From positions 149,726 to 213,725 of the forward strand of contig PARI01000017.1 in the NCBI GenBank assembly GCA_002711415.1: 64,000 nucleotides of DNA, written 5' to 3'. Below, in pieces: positions 43,620 through 53,210 of the stretch. Position numbers and translations under genes: made by a program. The first letter of the stretch is position 1, and the number at the start of each line of letters is the position of its first letter. This stretch comes from Phycisphaerae bacterium. Lineage in GTDB: Bacteria; Planctomycetota; Phycisphaerae; Phycisphaerales; SM1A02. Under the pieces are notes generated by a model that saw nothing but the letters and a program-made list of their open reading frames with translations, did no database searches and was not told where the DNA came from.

Positions 43620-45524
43620 TCAGCCCGGTCTTGCCTGGAGGGTCACAGTCACCGACTCCTCCCGACCATCACGCAGCAGGAGGATCTCGACCGTGTCACC
43701 GGGCTTGGCATTCATCATGAGCCTCTGGAGCCCTCTCGTCCCGGCAGGGATCTTCTCGCCGTTCCAGCTGGTGATGACATCACCAGCCATGATCCCGGCC
43801 TGTGCGGCGGGCCCGCCCTCGGCCACGGATCGAATCGTGACGCCATTCTCGTTCTCTGCATCCCTGTTGATCCGAACACCCAGGCGCACGCTCGGTCTCG
43901 TGTTCCTCTGTTGTGACTGGCCCTGGGTGAACTCGAAGCGTTCCGGATGCATGGCCGCGGCCAGTGCGATCTCGTGGAACGTGTCGATGATGTCCGCCGC
44001 CCCCTCGCGATTGATCATGTCGGAGGTGTCCTTGGAGGTGTGGTAGTCGGCATGCCCGCCCGAGCCGCCAGAGAGGATCGGAACCTGCTTGCGGAGGAAC
44101 GAGATGTGATCGCTTCCGCCACCCGCGTTGCCGCGAACGGTGATGTCCAGTTCGCTCTTCTCCGCGATGGGATCGACGATTCCACCGAGCCCGGTACCCG
44201 TACCTGTTCCGGAGATGGAAGCTTTGTTGTCCCGTACCCTGCCGATCATGTCGAAGTTGATCATCAGCACATGATCCTCGATGTCACGTGGAGGGTTGTC
44301 CGCGTACCATCGTGATCCGTTGAGCCCACTTTCCTCGGCAGAGAATCCAATGAAGATGATCGAGCGGAGATCCTGATCCTCGGGCAGGTCCTCGTACGAC
44401 TGCGCCAGTGAATCAGCAAGCATCAGTACGGCGATGCTTCCGGATGCGTTGTCATCGGCACCGGGATGAAGTTTTCCGGGACCTTCCCTCGAGCCGAACT
44501 CTCCCATGCCAAGATGATCCAGATGTCCTCCGATCACGATGTACTGATCAGCAAGTTCGCCGCGACCCGACAGTAGACCGCCGACGTTCTCCGCCTCGAT
44601 CTGCTCGTTGACCATCGTTCCTCCGAGGCTCACGACCGTGTCATCGAACGAGATGACGGTGCCTTGCTCATCAGCCATCCGTCTCAGATCCATGAGGGTG
44701 CGTCCATCCCGATCGGCACTGCGGACGAGCCTGTCCGCGGCATCCGTGGACATGTGGAAGAAGGGGAATTCATCGGTGTCCTGACCCGAGCTCTTGATCA
44801 GTGAACGGATTCGAGGATCATCCGCACCCGGGGTGTTCACGAGGATGACCGCCTCGGGGCCGAGCTTCTCAAGCTGGCTGATCTTGTTCATGAACGTCGC
44901 GGCATCCGTCCAGTCGTTGCTTCCGGACCAGAGACTCCGGCCTTCCCCGTCCATCGGTTCAAACCTGAGCACCAGAGCGATCTTCCCCTCAAGATCAAGA
45001 TCCTCATCGAAGCTCATGTACCCGTCTGGACCGTCACCAACGGCGTATCCGACGAAGACGAGTTGGCCGGAGGCATCGCCATCGGAACCCATTCCAGTCA
45101 TCTGGAAGTCACTGCCCAGTTCGAATTCCATCCTGGCCTTGCCGGTCTCTGCGACCAGTGACTGATCGACCATGGTGCCGGAGACTCCCAATGGAAACAC
45201 CTGCCTGTACGACAATTCGCCTTCTTGTTCCGTTGGGAACACGGTCATCAGTCCCGAGGCTTCGAAGTGCTCCTGCATGTAGTCCTTGGCCCGCTCCATG
45301 CCCGCGGTTCCCGGAAGCCTGCCTTCCATGAACGGACTGGACAGGATGACGATGTGTTCGTCGAAGGTCTGCACGGCACGATCCTTGTCCCTGATCACCT
45401 GGCCGAGTGGCTGCTTCTGTTGAGCATCGTCGGCAGCCGACTTCATTGCATCCTGTGCCTGTGCTGTTATCGTGACCAGCATGGCGAATATCAGGGTCAT
45501 GCATCGTGAGAAATGGGGATTCAT
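43620..45524 (-). CDS. Secreted M28 aminopeptidase with PA and C-terminal PDZ domains
   Basis: This 634-aa zinc exopeptidase has a signal peptide (residues about 5-22, cut near AQA), a protease-associated segment in the first half, and the M28 core. The core metal ligands are HLDHLG, GADDNASG, SAEESGLNG, NFDMIG and SDHISF. A PDZ domain follows (RPSVRLGVRINRDA, GVTIRSVAEGGPAAQAGI, GDVITSWNG). The ATG at 45524 has a strong AAGGAG seven bases upstream; the frame runs on to 46022 but those codons lie over the divergent esterase gene and are not protein-like. Confidence 0.93.
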   Translation of the reverse strand: MNPHFSRCMTLIFAMLVTITAQAQDAMKSAADDAQQKQPLGQVIRDKDRAVQTFDEHIVILSSPFMEGRLPGTAGMERAKDYMQEHFEASGLMTVFPTEQEGELSYRQVFPLGVSGTMVDQSLVAETGKARMEFELGSDFQMTGMGSDGDASGQLVFVGYAVGDGPDGYMSFDEDLDLEGKIALVLRFEPMDGEGRSLWSGSNDWTDAATFMNKISQLEKLGPEAVILVNTPGADDPRIRSLIKSSGQDTDEFPFFHMSTDAADRLVRSADRDGRTLMDLRRMADEQGTVISFDDTVVSLGGTMVNEQIEAENVGGLLSGRGELADQYIVIGGHLDHLGMGEFGSREGPGKLHPGADDNASGSIAVLMLADSLAQSYEDLPEDQDLRSIIFIGFSAEESGLNGSRWYADNPPRDIEDHVLMINFDMIGRVRDNKASISGTGTGTGLGGIVDPIAEKSELDITVRGNAGGGSDHISFLRKQVPILSGGSGGHADYHTSKDTSDMINREGAADIIDTFHEIALAAAMHPERFEFTQGQSQQRNTRPSVRLGVRINRDAENENGVTIRSVAEGGPAAQAGIMAGDVITSWNGEKIPAGTRGLQRLMMNAKPGDTVEILLLRDGREESVTVTLQARPG

Positions 45525-45633
45525 TTTCGATCTCCTTTCAGGTGGATTCGCCATGGTATTGGCTTTGGCCAGAACATGTAATCCCAGTCCGATTTGAAAG
45601 CGAGAATTCGCCGCCAGCACGGGTATCAACGAC

Positions 45634-47676
45634 ATGAAGCGACATTCCACGGCGACCGTTCTTCTTCTGCTCCTCCATGCCACGGCCGTCTTCGGTGAGG
45701 TGACCGTTCCGAGCATCATCTCGGACAACATGGTTCTGCAGCGAGGCATGGCCGCCCCCATCTGGGGCAGAGCGATTCCCGGCGACACGGTGAAGGTGAC
45801 CTTCGCAGGGCAGGAGCATGAGGTCGTGGCGGCTGATGACGGTACCTGGATGATCCGTCTGGAACCGATGCCGACCAGCAACACGCCTCGCAGCCTTGTG
45901 ATCGAGGCCGGGAACAGGATCCAGATCGACGATGTCCTTGTTGGAGATGTCTGGGTGTGTTCAGGCCAGTCAAACATGGAGTGGCCTGTTTCCGCATCCG
46001 CAGATGCCGCCGCTGAGATCAAGGCTGGCGATCACCCGGACATCAGGATGTTCATGGTGGCCAGGAATCCTCGTTCAACAGCTCAGTACTCGGTGCAGGG
46101 TCGATGGGACGTCTGCTCGCCATCGACAGTGGGGGCGTTCAGCGCGGTCGGCTACTACATGGCCAGGACGCTCCAACAGGAGCTGGGCGTTCCCCTCGGA
46201 ATCCTGAACACGACGTGGGGTGGTACGCGAATCGAGCCATGGATCCGCTTGGACGATCTCGTTGAACACCCGGCGTTCACTGAAAGGGCCTCGGCGTTGG
46301 CGGAACAGGTCGCGGCACACGAGAACCGCGATGAGCTCGAGCGGATGCGGCAGAGGCGGAAGCAGATGGAGGCGTATTCCCGGACGGCGAATGCGTACTG
46401 GGCCGATGTTCTCAAGGATGATCCCGGCATGTCGGGAGGCTGGATCGAGCAGGGATTCGACGACAGTGGTTGGCCGACCATGGACGTGCCGACTCTGTGG
46501 AAGGATGTCGCCGGAAGTGATCTCGCTTCGTTTGATGGTGTCCTCTGGATGCGCAGGGCCATCGGCATTCCCGTGATGTGGAATGGGCGGGATCTCCAGT
46601 TGGATCTTGGCCGCATCGATGATTCCGACATGGTCTTCTTCAATGGGACCCGCATCGGGATGACGACCGAGCAGCACCAGAGATCTCGACAGTACCGCGT
46701 TCCAGGAACCCTCGTCGAGACCGGCATGTCCGTGCTGGCGGTTGCGGTGATCGACGCCGGGGGAGTTGGAGGCATGACCGGTCCTGCTTCAGCGATGACG
46801 GTGGTTCCGATCAACCTCCCTGCAGGGGCCAAGCCACCCTTCGCAAGTCTCGCTGGTCCATGGAAGTACATGAAAGGGAGTTCCGGAGTCCGTCGTGGCC
46901 CGGTTGTTCCGGGCCTGGAAGCATCACCCGGCTCCTCCCATTCCTCCTATGCCGCTTTGTACAACGGGATGGTCTCTCCACTTGTTCCCTACGGAATCAG
47001 GGGTTTCACCTGGTACCAGGGTGAATCCAACTCCAGGGAGCCGGAGCCATATCGTGAGCTTCTTCCTCTATTGATCGACAGTTGGAGATCGCAGTGGGGT
47101 CAGGGCGATCTTCCGTTCGGGATCGTTCAGCTCGCGAGTTTCCGTGCACCGAATCCTCACAACCCGAATGAAGGCGGGTGGGCGCTGCTTCGTGACGCCC
47201 AGTTGCATGCAAGAAGGACGGTCGAGAACACCGGGCTGGTGGTCACGATAGACATCGGGGATGCCGATGACATCCATCCGCGGAACAAGCAGGATGTCGG
47301 GAAGAGACTCGCGATGTGGGCGTTGGCGACCTCCCACGGTCGCACCAACAGCAGCTCTGGTCCGATTGCATCTGCCCGGGTTCGGACAAACCACAAGGGT
47401 CATGAAGCATTCGCCATCACGTTCGAGCATGCCACGGAGGAGATCGATGGCGGGTTGGTCACCAGTGACGGCAGGTCACCCCGGGGACTCGGGATCTGTG
47501 GACCGGACGGGATATACCACTGGGCAAGCGCGGAGATTCAAGACAACACGCTCATCGTGTGGTCGGATGTGGTCAAGGATCCCGTTTCAGTCGTCTATGC
47601 GTGGTCGAACAACCCGGATCGTGTGAATCTCACCAATGGATCAGGTCTTCCAGCCACTCCATTCAGATTCGATTGA
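45634..47676 (+). CDS. Sialate O-acetylesterase-like SGNH hydrolase
   Basis: This 680-aa secreted esterase removes O-acetyl groups from sialic acids or from plant polysaccharides. It has a signal peptide (about 1-21), an N-terminal beta domain (VPSIISDNMVLQRGM...PIWGRA), the nucleophile Ser113 in CSGQSNMEWP, a WGGTRIEPW block, an inserted jelly-roll domain (about 260-400), FTWYQGES (Gly/Asn oxyanion region) and the Asp-His pair in DDIHPRNKQD. The length fits the two-domain SIAE family. It is divergent from the M28 gene with 109 bp between. Confidence 0.93.
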   Translation: MKRHSTATVLLLLLHATAVFGEVTVPSIISDNMVLQRGMAAPIWGRAIPGDTVKVTFAGQEHEVVAADDGTWMIRLEPMPTSNTPRSLVIEAGNRIQIDDVLVGDVWVCSGQSNMEWPVSASADAAAEIKAGDHPDIRMFMVARNPRSTAQYSVQGRWDVCSPSTVGAFSAVGYYMARTLQQELGVPLGILNTTWGGTRIEPWIRLDDLVEHPAFTERASALAEQVAAHENRDELERMRQRRKQMEAYSRTANAYWADVLKDDPGMSGGWIEQGFDDSGWPTMDVPTLWKDVAGSDLASFDGVLWMRRAIGIPVMWNGRDLQLDLGRIDDSDMVFFNGTRIGMTTEQHQRSRQYRVPGTLVETGMSVLAVAVIDAGGVGGMTGPASAMTVVPINLPAGAKPPFASLAGPWKYMKGSSGVRRGPVVPGLEASPGSSHSSYAALYNGMVSPLVPYGIRGFTWYQGESNSREPEPYRELLPLLIDSWRSQWGQGDLPFGIVQLASFRAPNPHNPNEGGWALLRDAQLHARRTVENTGLVVTIDIGDADDIHPRNKQDVGKRLAMWALATSHGRTNSSSGPIASARVRTNHKGHEAFAITFEHATEEIDGGLVTSDGRSPRGLGICGPDGIYHWASAEIQDNTLIVWSDVVKDPVSVVYAWSNNPDRVNLTNGSGLPATPFRFD

Positions 47677-47865
47677 TTGTGGCAATCGGCCAGTGATTGC
47701 ATTCTCAACATGAATATTCAATCCAGCCCGGGCAATCCTCACGCGTTGAAGGGGATGTGTCGTCGCGGAAATTCTTCGATTTGGTCGAGCAGATCCATCG
47801 AGTTGCTACTTGTTCAGGTTGATGACGGATTGTTTTTGTTCGCACCCCCATCAGAGAATCCCCCA

Positions 47866-48255
47866 ATGCCAAATGAATATCCAGCAAGTCCTGGCTCAAG
47901 GCAGTGTCCACCTGAGGCCATCGCCGATTTCATCGTCAGTCTTTGGAACAGGGGGGAAAAGAAGATCACGATCGATCAACTCAGGTCACCCAGCTACAGT
48001 TCAACGCATGGCGCAAGCATGTGCAACGCTCGAGGACTCCATTGCTCGATGCTGATGTGCCATCTCGACAACCACTCGATCGAGTACCTGGCATCTCTGG
48101 CCTTCTCCGGAGGCAACCCGATGGAGGCCTTCCAGGATTCCATCGACTGGATGTCCTTCCGATGGGGTGAATCCAAGACCCGTCGTACTGCGCAAAGGGC
48201 TCTTGCTGATGCAGCCGTATGGCATGCCGGACTGGAAGAGAGCAGCGTGGTATGA
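47866..48255 (+). CDS. Hypothetical protein (129 aa), Cys-rich centre
   Basis: The frame is open from 47677, right after the esterase gene, but sequence before the ATG at 47866 looks non-coding. The product starts MPNEYPAS and contains CNARGLHCSMLMCHLDN (about residues 53-69), where three cysteines and a His could bind a metal. A helical end follows (AFQDSIDWMSFRWGESKTRRTAQRALADAA). There is no signal peptide and no strong ribosome binding site. I do not recognise it, and it may be real or spurious. Confidence 0.42.
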   Translation: MPNEYPASPGSRQCPPEAIADFIVSLWNRGEKKITIDQLRSPSYSSTHGASMCNARGLHCSMLMCHLDNHSIEYLASLAFSGGNPMEAFQDSIDWMSFRWGESKTRRTAQRALADAAVWHAGLEESSVV

Positions 48256-48560
48256 GACAAGCACATGCCTGACAGCGGATAAGGGGCTGGTCGTTGTTTT
48301 CCTGGGCGGAACCTCGGCCGGCCTTCCGCTGATCAGGGACTGATGTCGTGGGGCTGCGGCAGGAAGACCTCGGCTTTCACACGTGGCCGGCACCACTGTC
48401 CCACATTCCTCATTACCATGAACGGTGAAACTCCAGAGTTCACCTTTGGGCTTGTCACCGATTCATGCCACACCATCTGCCTTCACTCCATGCAAGGATC
48501 TCCGGTTCGACCGGGGATATTGATGCCAACGGCAACGAGCCCGACAAAGGTGGGCGCCGG
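48256..48560. other. Intergenic region upstream of the MFS gene
   Basis: About 300 bp lie between the hypothetical gene and the chosen MFS start. ORFs here overlap the MFS N-terminus in other frames and look like shadows. I see no terminator hairpin with a T-run and no clear promoter. If the ATG at 48465 were used instead, the MFS protein would gain a 32-residue polar N-terminus. Confidence 0.35.
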
Positions 48561-49931
48561 ATGTGGCTCACACTGTTCGCTGTTGGAATCGCCCAGTTCC
48601 TGGTCTGCGTCGACTACTGGTCTGTCGCGGTTGCGCTTCCTGACATGGCTCGTCAGTTCAAGGTGTCACCGGTCTCCCTTGAATGGGTGTTGTCGGGATA
48701 CATCATCGCGTTTTCCGCAACCATGGCGGTGGGTGGTCGTCTCGGAGATCTCTACGGCCGTAAGAAACTTCTGCTCGTGGGTATCGCGATCTTCGGAGCC
48801 CTCTCCGTCCTGGTCGGTCTGAGTTCGACCTTCTGGATGATCGTGGCTTCTCGTATCGTTCTCGGAATCGGAGGCGGGTTGATCATTCCCCTGGCCACCG
48901 CAGTGGTCAGTGACACGACACCGGCGCGGGACATGACCAGGATCCTCGGATTCCTGACAGGAATCTGCGTTCTCGGTGGGGCCGTTGGTCCCGTCGTCGG
49001 TGGGGCTTTCACCGAAACATGGGGCTGGCCCTGGATTTTCTTCCTCAACCTGCCGATCTCGATCATCGCGTTCATCATGGTGATCTTCGTGACGAGGGAA
49101 TCACGCGACCAGACCGTGTCAGGCCGCCTGGATTACCCCGGTACCATCCTCCTGATCATCTCGATCGTGTCGATCGCCCTTCTGATTGACCGCATCGCAC
49201 AGTGGGGAATCCTCTCGATCCCGATCCTCTCACTCCTGTCGATCGCAATCGTCTTCATATTCCTGTTCATGCTGAGGGAACACAAGGCGAAGTCACCACT
49301 CGTGGAACTTGATCTGTTCAGGAACCGGACGTTTCTCGGCTTCGTTTCGAGCGGGGCGTTCTCGAACTTGTACTGGTGCCTGACGATCTTCACGTCCACG
49401 ATCATGTTGCAGAAGGTCATGGATTACACACCTCTTCCAGCCGGCCTGGTCTTCCTGGCCATGAGCATCCCTGTCTCGATCGCAAGCCTGTTCGTCGCCC
49501 AGGTTCAGAACCTCATCGGCGCCAAGCGTGTCATGATCATCGCGCTGGTCCTTCAGGCGGCGGGCGGCATGATCATATGGTGGAACCATGAACTCGTCTG
49601 GCTGCTGATTGGTTTCGCAATTGCAGGTCCTGGATGTGCCTGGGGCTGGTCGCTGCCGGTGACCGGATCGATTCTCTCCCTGCCACGTGAGAAGGCCGGG
49701 CTTGCAAGCAGCGCGTGCCAGACCATCGTGATCATGACAGGAGGCCTGTCGATCACACTGGCGGGGACGGTCATCGATGCATTCGCAGACAAGACGAGCG
49801 TCGATCCCGGGGTCAGGATGTCCTACCTCGTAGGTGTCCTCGCCTGCATCATCGGGATCATCCTGGCGTGGATCCTGATTCCTCGCAGTTCCGGCATCGA
49901 ACAGGCCGAGACCGCCGGTGACACGGATTAG
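48561..49931 (+). CDS. MFS exporter, DHA2 (EmrB/QacA) type
   Basis: This 456-aa drug:proton antiporter-like protein has about 14 hydrophobic helices. Motif A (GGRLGDLYGRKKLL) follows helix 2, and the antiporter motif C-like segment (GICVLGGAVGPVVGG) lies in helix 5. Helix 1 carries LVCVDYWSVAVALPDMARQF, close to the DHA2 motif LDxTIVNVALP. The substrate is unknown. The ATG at 48561 is chosen for AAAGGTGG upstream; 48465 is the alternative. Confidence 0.88.
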   Translation: MWLTLFAVGIAQFLVCVDYWSVAVALPDMARQFKVSPVSLEWVLSGYIIAFSATMAVGGRLGDLYGRKKLLLVGIAIFGALSVLVGLSSTFWMIVASRIVLGIGGGLIIPLATAVVSDTTPARDMTRILGFLTGICVLGGAVGPVVGGAFTETWGWPWIFFLNLPISIIAFIMVIFVTRESRDQTVSGRLDYPGTILLIISIVSIALLIDRIAQWGILSIPILSLLSIAIVFIFLFMLREHKAKSPLVELDLFRNRTFLGFVSSGAFSNLYWCLTIFTSTIMLQKVMDYTPLPAGLVFLAMSIPVSIASLFVAQVQNLIGAKRVMIIALVLQAAGGMIIWWNHELVWLLIGFAIAGPGCAWGWSLPVTGSILSLPREKAGLASSACQTIVIMTGGLSITLAGTVIDAFADKTSVDPGVRMSYLVGVLACIIGIILAWILIPRSSGIEQAETAGDTD

Positions 49932-49988
49932 AACGAATCCATATCCATGAAATCCCGGAACAACAGGGCATACGAAAGGAAATAAAGC

Positions 49989-50153
49989 ATGGATCGAGTG
50001 TTAAGAAGGCGACTGGCTGGTGGAGTGATCATACTCGCGGGCTTGGCCGCCATATTCTGGCTGGGCTCAGCAGACGAATCCAGCAAGGGCTGGATCATCG
50101 GTACGATCTCGATGTTCGTCGGAATCATCGTTGCCGCATGGCCTGCTCGGTGA
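49989..50153 (+). CDS. Small two-helix membrane protein (54 aa)
   Basis: This ORF begins MDRVLRRRLAGG and encodes two hydrophobic helices (about residues 11-27 and 35-51) joined by a short polar loop (SADESSKG). A basic N-terminus suggests both ends in the cytoplasm. GAAAGGAAAT lies about six bases upstream of the ATG, a fair ribosome binding site. It follows the MFS gene by 57 bp and could be co-transcribed. The family is not recognised. Confidence 0.6.
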   Translation: MDRVLRRRLAGGVIILAGLAAIFWLGSADESSKGWIIGTISMFVGIIVAAWPAR

Positions 50154-50386
50154 GCAGTTCGATGTGATTGATGGATCAATAGCACCGGGCGCGTCGAACA
50201 TAAATCTACTAAATCAAAGGAACCATCTTGGCAGTGGAATTCGCGTTGATATTCTTGGCTTCATGTCCGGGACGGTGAACTGATCGTCCTTGTATTCATG
50301 GTTTCAAGACAGCGCTCCCCGTGGGTAACAGGTGGGCATGTGAAGGATGGTAGTGGTCTTTTCCTGTACGAGGCAGGCTTCGACTG

Positions 50387-51502
50387 TCATGTGCCCTTGG
50401 CCGTGTCTTGCCACCAGTTCGGATCGGCAAGGTGCTCCACGAGATCCGCTGCACCGTGTTCGCTGGCAAGGGTCATGCCCGCCTCCGATGCTCTGGATCG
50501 GTACTGCACGAGGTTCGACAGGACCATGTCAATCGCCGATTCAAGCGATTCGCCCGATGGTTTCTCCATGGTGACCCCGCAATCAAATCGATCCGTCATC
50601 CTGCCCAGCCACGTATCGCTCGTGGTGATGACAGGTGCGCCGGCTGCAAGAGCGTCCAGCGTGATTCCACTGACACGATCGAAGAAATCATTCCTGTCAT
50701 AGGGTTGGAGAACGATTGAGCCCGGGAAGAGTCCCCTGTACTCATCCTGCCCCATCGAATGCTCGATCAGCTCGAGCGGCTCGTATCCAATACGGCGTAG
50801 CCGGTCCAGTTCATGCTGGACATCCGTCGGATGTCGTCCATGATCAGCCTGGCCGATCTTGCCCGGGTGATTCGGCGTGGAAACCTGCATCTTCAGGGCA
50901 ATTGATCTTCCCTGTTCCGCGTATCTCTGGACGAGGTCGACGACATGCGGCAGCCCCTTGTCCATTCTCGCAGCCCCTGCGACAAGGAGGTGAGGTTCGG
51001 ATTCACAATATGTCTTGGCAGGCTCCAACTGGGACGGGTAGTTGATCTGCCGGACGTGAATGAACCCAGCGTCCTGGAAGATCTCCTTCAATCTTGATGT
51101 CATCACCGCGATCGACAGGCCCGGGTGCTTGCGAGCGATCCTGGACAGCCACTTCATCCTTCCCTGCTTCATCCTGAACCAGTGCACGACCATCACGACC
51201 TGCCCAGGCTCATCGATGGCCTGTCCCGAGTGGCTGGCAAGCAGGAAATCGGTACTGCCGGCCGTCGTCACGATCATTGGCTGGTGCCTGCTTCTCAGTT
51301 CTCTGTAGAGACGAAACGCCTGGAGTCTCCTGAAGGTCTTTCTGAAATGGTCATGAACCACGACCCCGTCGCCCTTGTCTAGGACGTTGCCGGCTCCAAT
51401 GCCGCCCCAGATCTCCAGGTTCCGTTCACCCTGAATTCCCATGATCATGCTTTCAATCAGGCTGGCACAGTGTCCGGCGCGATTGCGCAAGGTCGGTTCC
51501 AC
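50387..51502 (-). CDS. Glycosyltransferase, GT-B fold (GT1/GT4-like)
   Basis: At least 371 aa. The N-terminal half has the Rossmann segment of a GT-B enzyme (GDGVVVHDHFR, MIVTTAGSTDFL). The C-terminal half has LLVAGAARMDKGLPHVVDLV, LQPYDRNDFFDRVSGITLDALAAGAPVITT and the donor-binding region around it. The GTG at 51502 is the first usual start, but it begins within a conserved-looking strand (IHLVEPTL, with a few residues upstream), so translation may start further up. It lies 113 bp downstream of the secreted dockerin gene on the same strand. Confidence 0.82.
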   Translation of the reverse strand: MEPTLRNRAGHCASLIESMIMGIQGERNLEIWGGIGAGNVLDKGDGVVVHDHFRKTFRRLQAFRLYRELRSRHQPMIVTTAGSTDFLLASHSGQAIDEPGQVVMVVHWFRMKQGRMKWLSRIARKHPGLSIAVMTSRLKEIFQDAGFIHVRQINYPSQLEPAKTYCESEPHLLVAGAARMDKGLPHVVDLVQRYAEQGRSIALKMQVSTPNHPGKIGQADHGRHPTDVQHELDRLRRIGYEPLELIEHSMGQDEYRGLFPGSIVLQPYDRNDFFDRVSGITLDALAAGAPVITTSDTWLGRMTDRFDCGVTMEKPSGESLESAIDMVLSNLVQYRSRASEAGMTLASEHGAADLVEHLADPNWWQDTAKGT

Positions 51503-51615
51503 AAGATGTATGACATCCCTGATAGGACGAACTCCTGTTCGTTCAATGCCTGCAACGAAAGATGGCAGGGGCCGCTTCGAGGATACCGTGCGGAAAGCCC
51601 GGGGAGCAAACCCGC

Positions 51616-52899
51616 TCAGGGGCAGTTGCCCCAGTTGGCCAGAAGTATGCCCAGGTCGATGCCGTTGGTGGTTCCATCACCATCGATGTCGGCAGTCGAC
51701 TGTCCCCACTGGCTCAGGAGAATTCCCAGGTCGGTGCCGCTGACGATCCCGTCAAGGTCCAGGTCAGCGATGCATCCCACCGGCTCCTCGAGAATGACCG
51801 ATACGTCGTCGACATAGGCCCACCCGCTGGATTCATCCACCTGCTGCAACTGCACGAGGACTTCCATGGAAGCAGTGCCCTCGGGAGCCGTCAGTTCGAC
51901 TCGCCCCTCGGTCCACGTGTCATGCATGATGCGTGGATCACTTCCATCGAGCATCAGGTCCTCGGCCGTAATGAGGAGCTTGCCATCGGCATCCTTCGCT
52001 TGGACCCTCAGGAACAGCTTGTTGGAGCCCATCGACAGCGGAAACTCCGAGTTGGACAATCCATGCGCTGTCGCCGTGATCATGGTCCCGGGTTCAACAT
52101 CGGGAATTTCCTGCCCCATCGTCGAGAGATAGCCGCTCGCCTTGTCCCACGACTCCGCAATGCGGACCGCAGTCTCACCCGATCGTATGTTCGCATACTC
52201 CGGTGTGCAGTTGCCGACCTGGTTGAACCAGCCGTTGAAGTACGGCCATCCGGTACAACCGCAGCCATTGACCCCGGTCTCGAACTCGCCGTTGATCAGC
52301 GGGTTCGAAGGATCTCTTTCAACTGGCTCGACGGCCAGGTCATCGATCCAGACGGTGCCGCCCTCGATCTGCACTTCCTGCATGAGCATCGGGTAGAAGG
52401 TGACGGTCTGTGCCTGCGGGGGTACCAGGACAAGGGCTTCTCCGTAGACCCACTGATCAGTTGCCATTCTCGGATCATCCCCACGGAGGATCTTCACCTG
52501 GGCGATCGAGATCGTGTCCCACACGTCCTTCGGTGATCCGAACTGGACCCTGAATCCCGCCCAGTTCATCGAGCCGACCAGGTCGTCGCCCGATTCGCAG
52601 TAGATCCAGGCCGAGAAACGGTAGAGTTCACCAGGTGTCACGGAGATCGGGTCGGTGGACAGGGCACCTGATGCAAGACCGGAACCCTGGTTGGACACGG
52701 TCGCCTTCAGGGAAAACGAGCCTGAACGAACATGGTCCGTGCTTGCTTCGCCGAAGAAAGGAAGCCAACCATCAAGCTCGTTTTCAAACCCACCGTTGGC
52801 CACGATGTTGCCGGTGCCGGCGATCGCTGCAGTCGTCATGACGACTGTTGCTGCAATCGTCGTTGCGACAGAACTCTTCAAACGTGCATGTGCGGTCAT
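51616..52899 (-). CDS. Secreted protein with two carbohydrate-binding-like domains and dockerin-like C-terminus
   Basis: This 427-aa exported protein has a signal peptide (about residues 8-29, cut near AIA). It is followed by two beta-sandwich domains of the CBM_4_9-like type: NIVANGGFENELDGW (about 30-44) to VWIDDLAVEPV, then PLINGEFETGVNG to AYVDDVSVILEE. The C-terminal 50 residues hold two calcium loops, ADLDLDGIVSGTDLGILL and ADIDGDGTTNGIDLGILLANW. It has no catalytic domain, so it is probably a binding or surface protein. The start ATG at 52899 follows AGAAGAG. A pair of leftward terminators sits 180-310 bp upstream of it. Confidence 0.85.
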   Translation of the reverse strand: MTAHARLKSSVATTIAATVVMTTAAIAGTGNIVANGGFENELDGWLPFFGEASTDHVRSGSFSLKATVSNQGSGLASGALSTDPISVTPGELYRFSAWIYCESGDDLVGSMNWAGFRVQFGSPKDVWDTISIAQVKILRGDDPRMATDQWVYGEALVLVPPQAQTVTFYPMLMQEVQIEGGTVWIDDLAVEPVERDPSNPLINGEFETGVNGCGCTGWPYFNGWFNQVGNCTPEYANIRSGETAVRIAESWDKASGYLSTMGQEIPDVEPGTMITATAHGLSNSEFPLSMGSNKLFLRVQAKDADGKLLITAEDLMLDGSDPRIMHDTWTEGRVELTAPEGTASMEVLVQLQQVDESSGWAYVDDVSVILEEPVGCIADLDLDGIVSGTDLGILLSQWGQSTADIDGDGTTNGIDLGILLANWGNCP

Positions 52900-53075
52900 C
52901 TCTTCTGGCCCCTCGGTACTCGATACAGCGTGTATCCACTTGAATATAGACGACGAGTCAAGAGAGTCGAGAGCCAGGCGAATATGCTGAGAGCCAGATC
53001 GCACCAGGACCCATAAGAAGTGGAAATTCTGGTTCAGAACCTCTTGAATTCGCTTCAAGCCCATGTCTCATCAAC

Positions 53076-53110
53076 AAAAAAAAGGCAGGCCCCCCCACGT
53101 TGGGCCTGCC
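53076..53110 (-). terminator. Strong intrinsic terminator, leftward
   Basis: Read on the minus strand, GGCAGGCCC (53110-53102), a 9-nt loop, then GGGCCTGCC (53092-53084) and eight T residues (53083-53076). An extra outer A-T pair gives a 10-bp stem. On the plus strand no T-run follows. No minus-strand gene ends here; it lies about 180 bp upstream of the dockerin gene at 52899. Confidence 0.88.
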
Positions 53111-53179
53111 TCTACTGTCCTATGAGCATCAACCTCGAAGGGATGCTGCATTCGGATTTTTCCAAGTCAGGATCTTATC

Positions 53180-53210
53180 AAAAACCCCTCTTAGAGGTAC
53201 GAAAAGAGGG
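53180..53210 (-). terminator. Second, weaker leftward terminator
   Basis: On the minus strand, CCCTCTT (53210-53204), an 11-nt loop, AAGAGGG (53192-53186), then G and five T residues (53184-53180). A shorter alternative stem, CCTC-TAA-GAGG, is also possible. It lies 70 bp before the stronger terminator in the same direction. Confidence 0.55.

Noticed and set aside
45525-46022. N-terminal extension of the M28 peptidase frame
   Set aside because: The ATG at 45524 has a strong ribosome binding site and a signal peptide right after it; the extension is antisense to the esterase gene.
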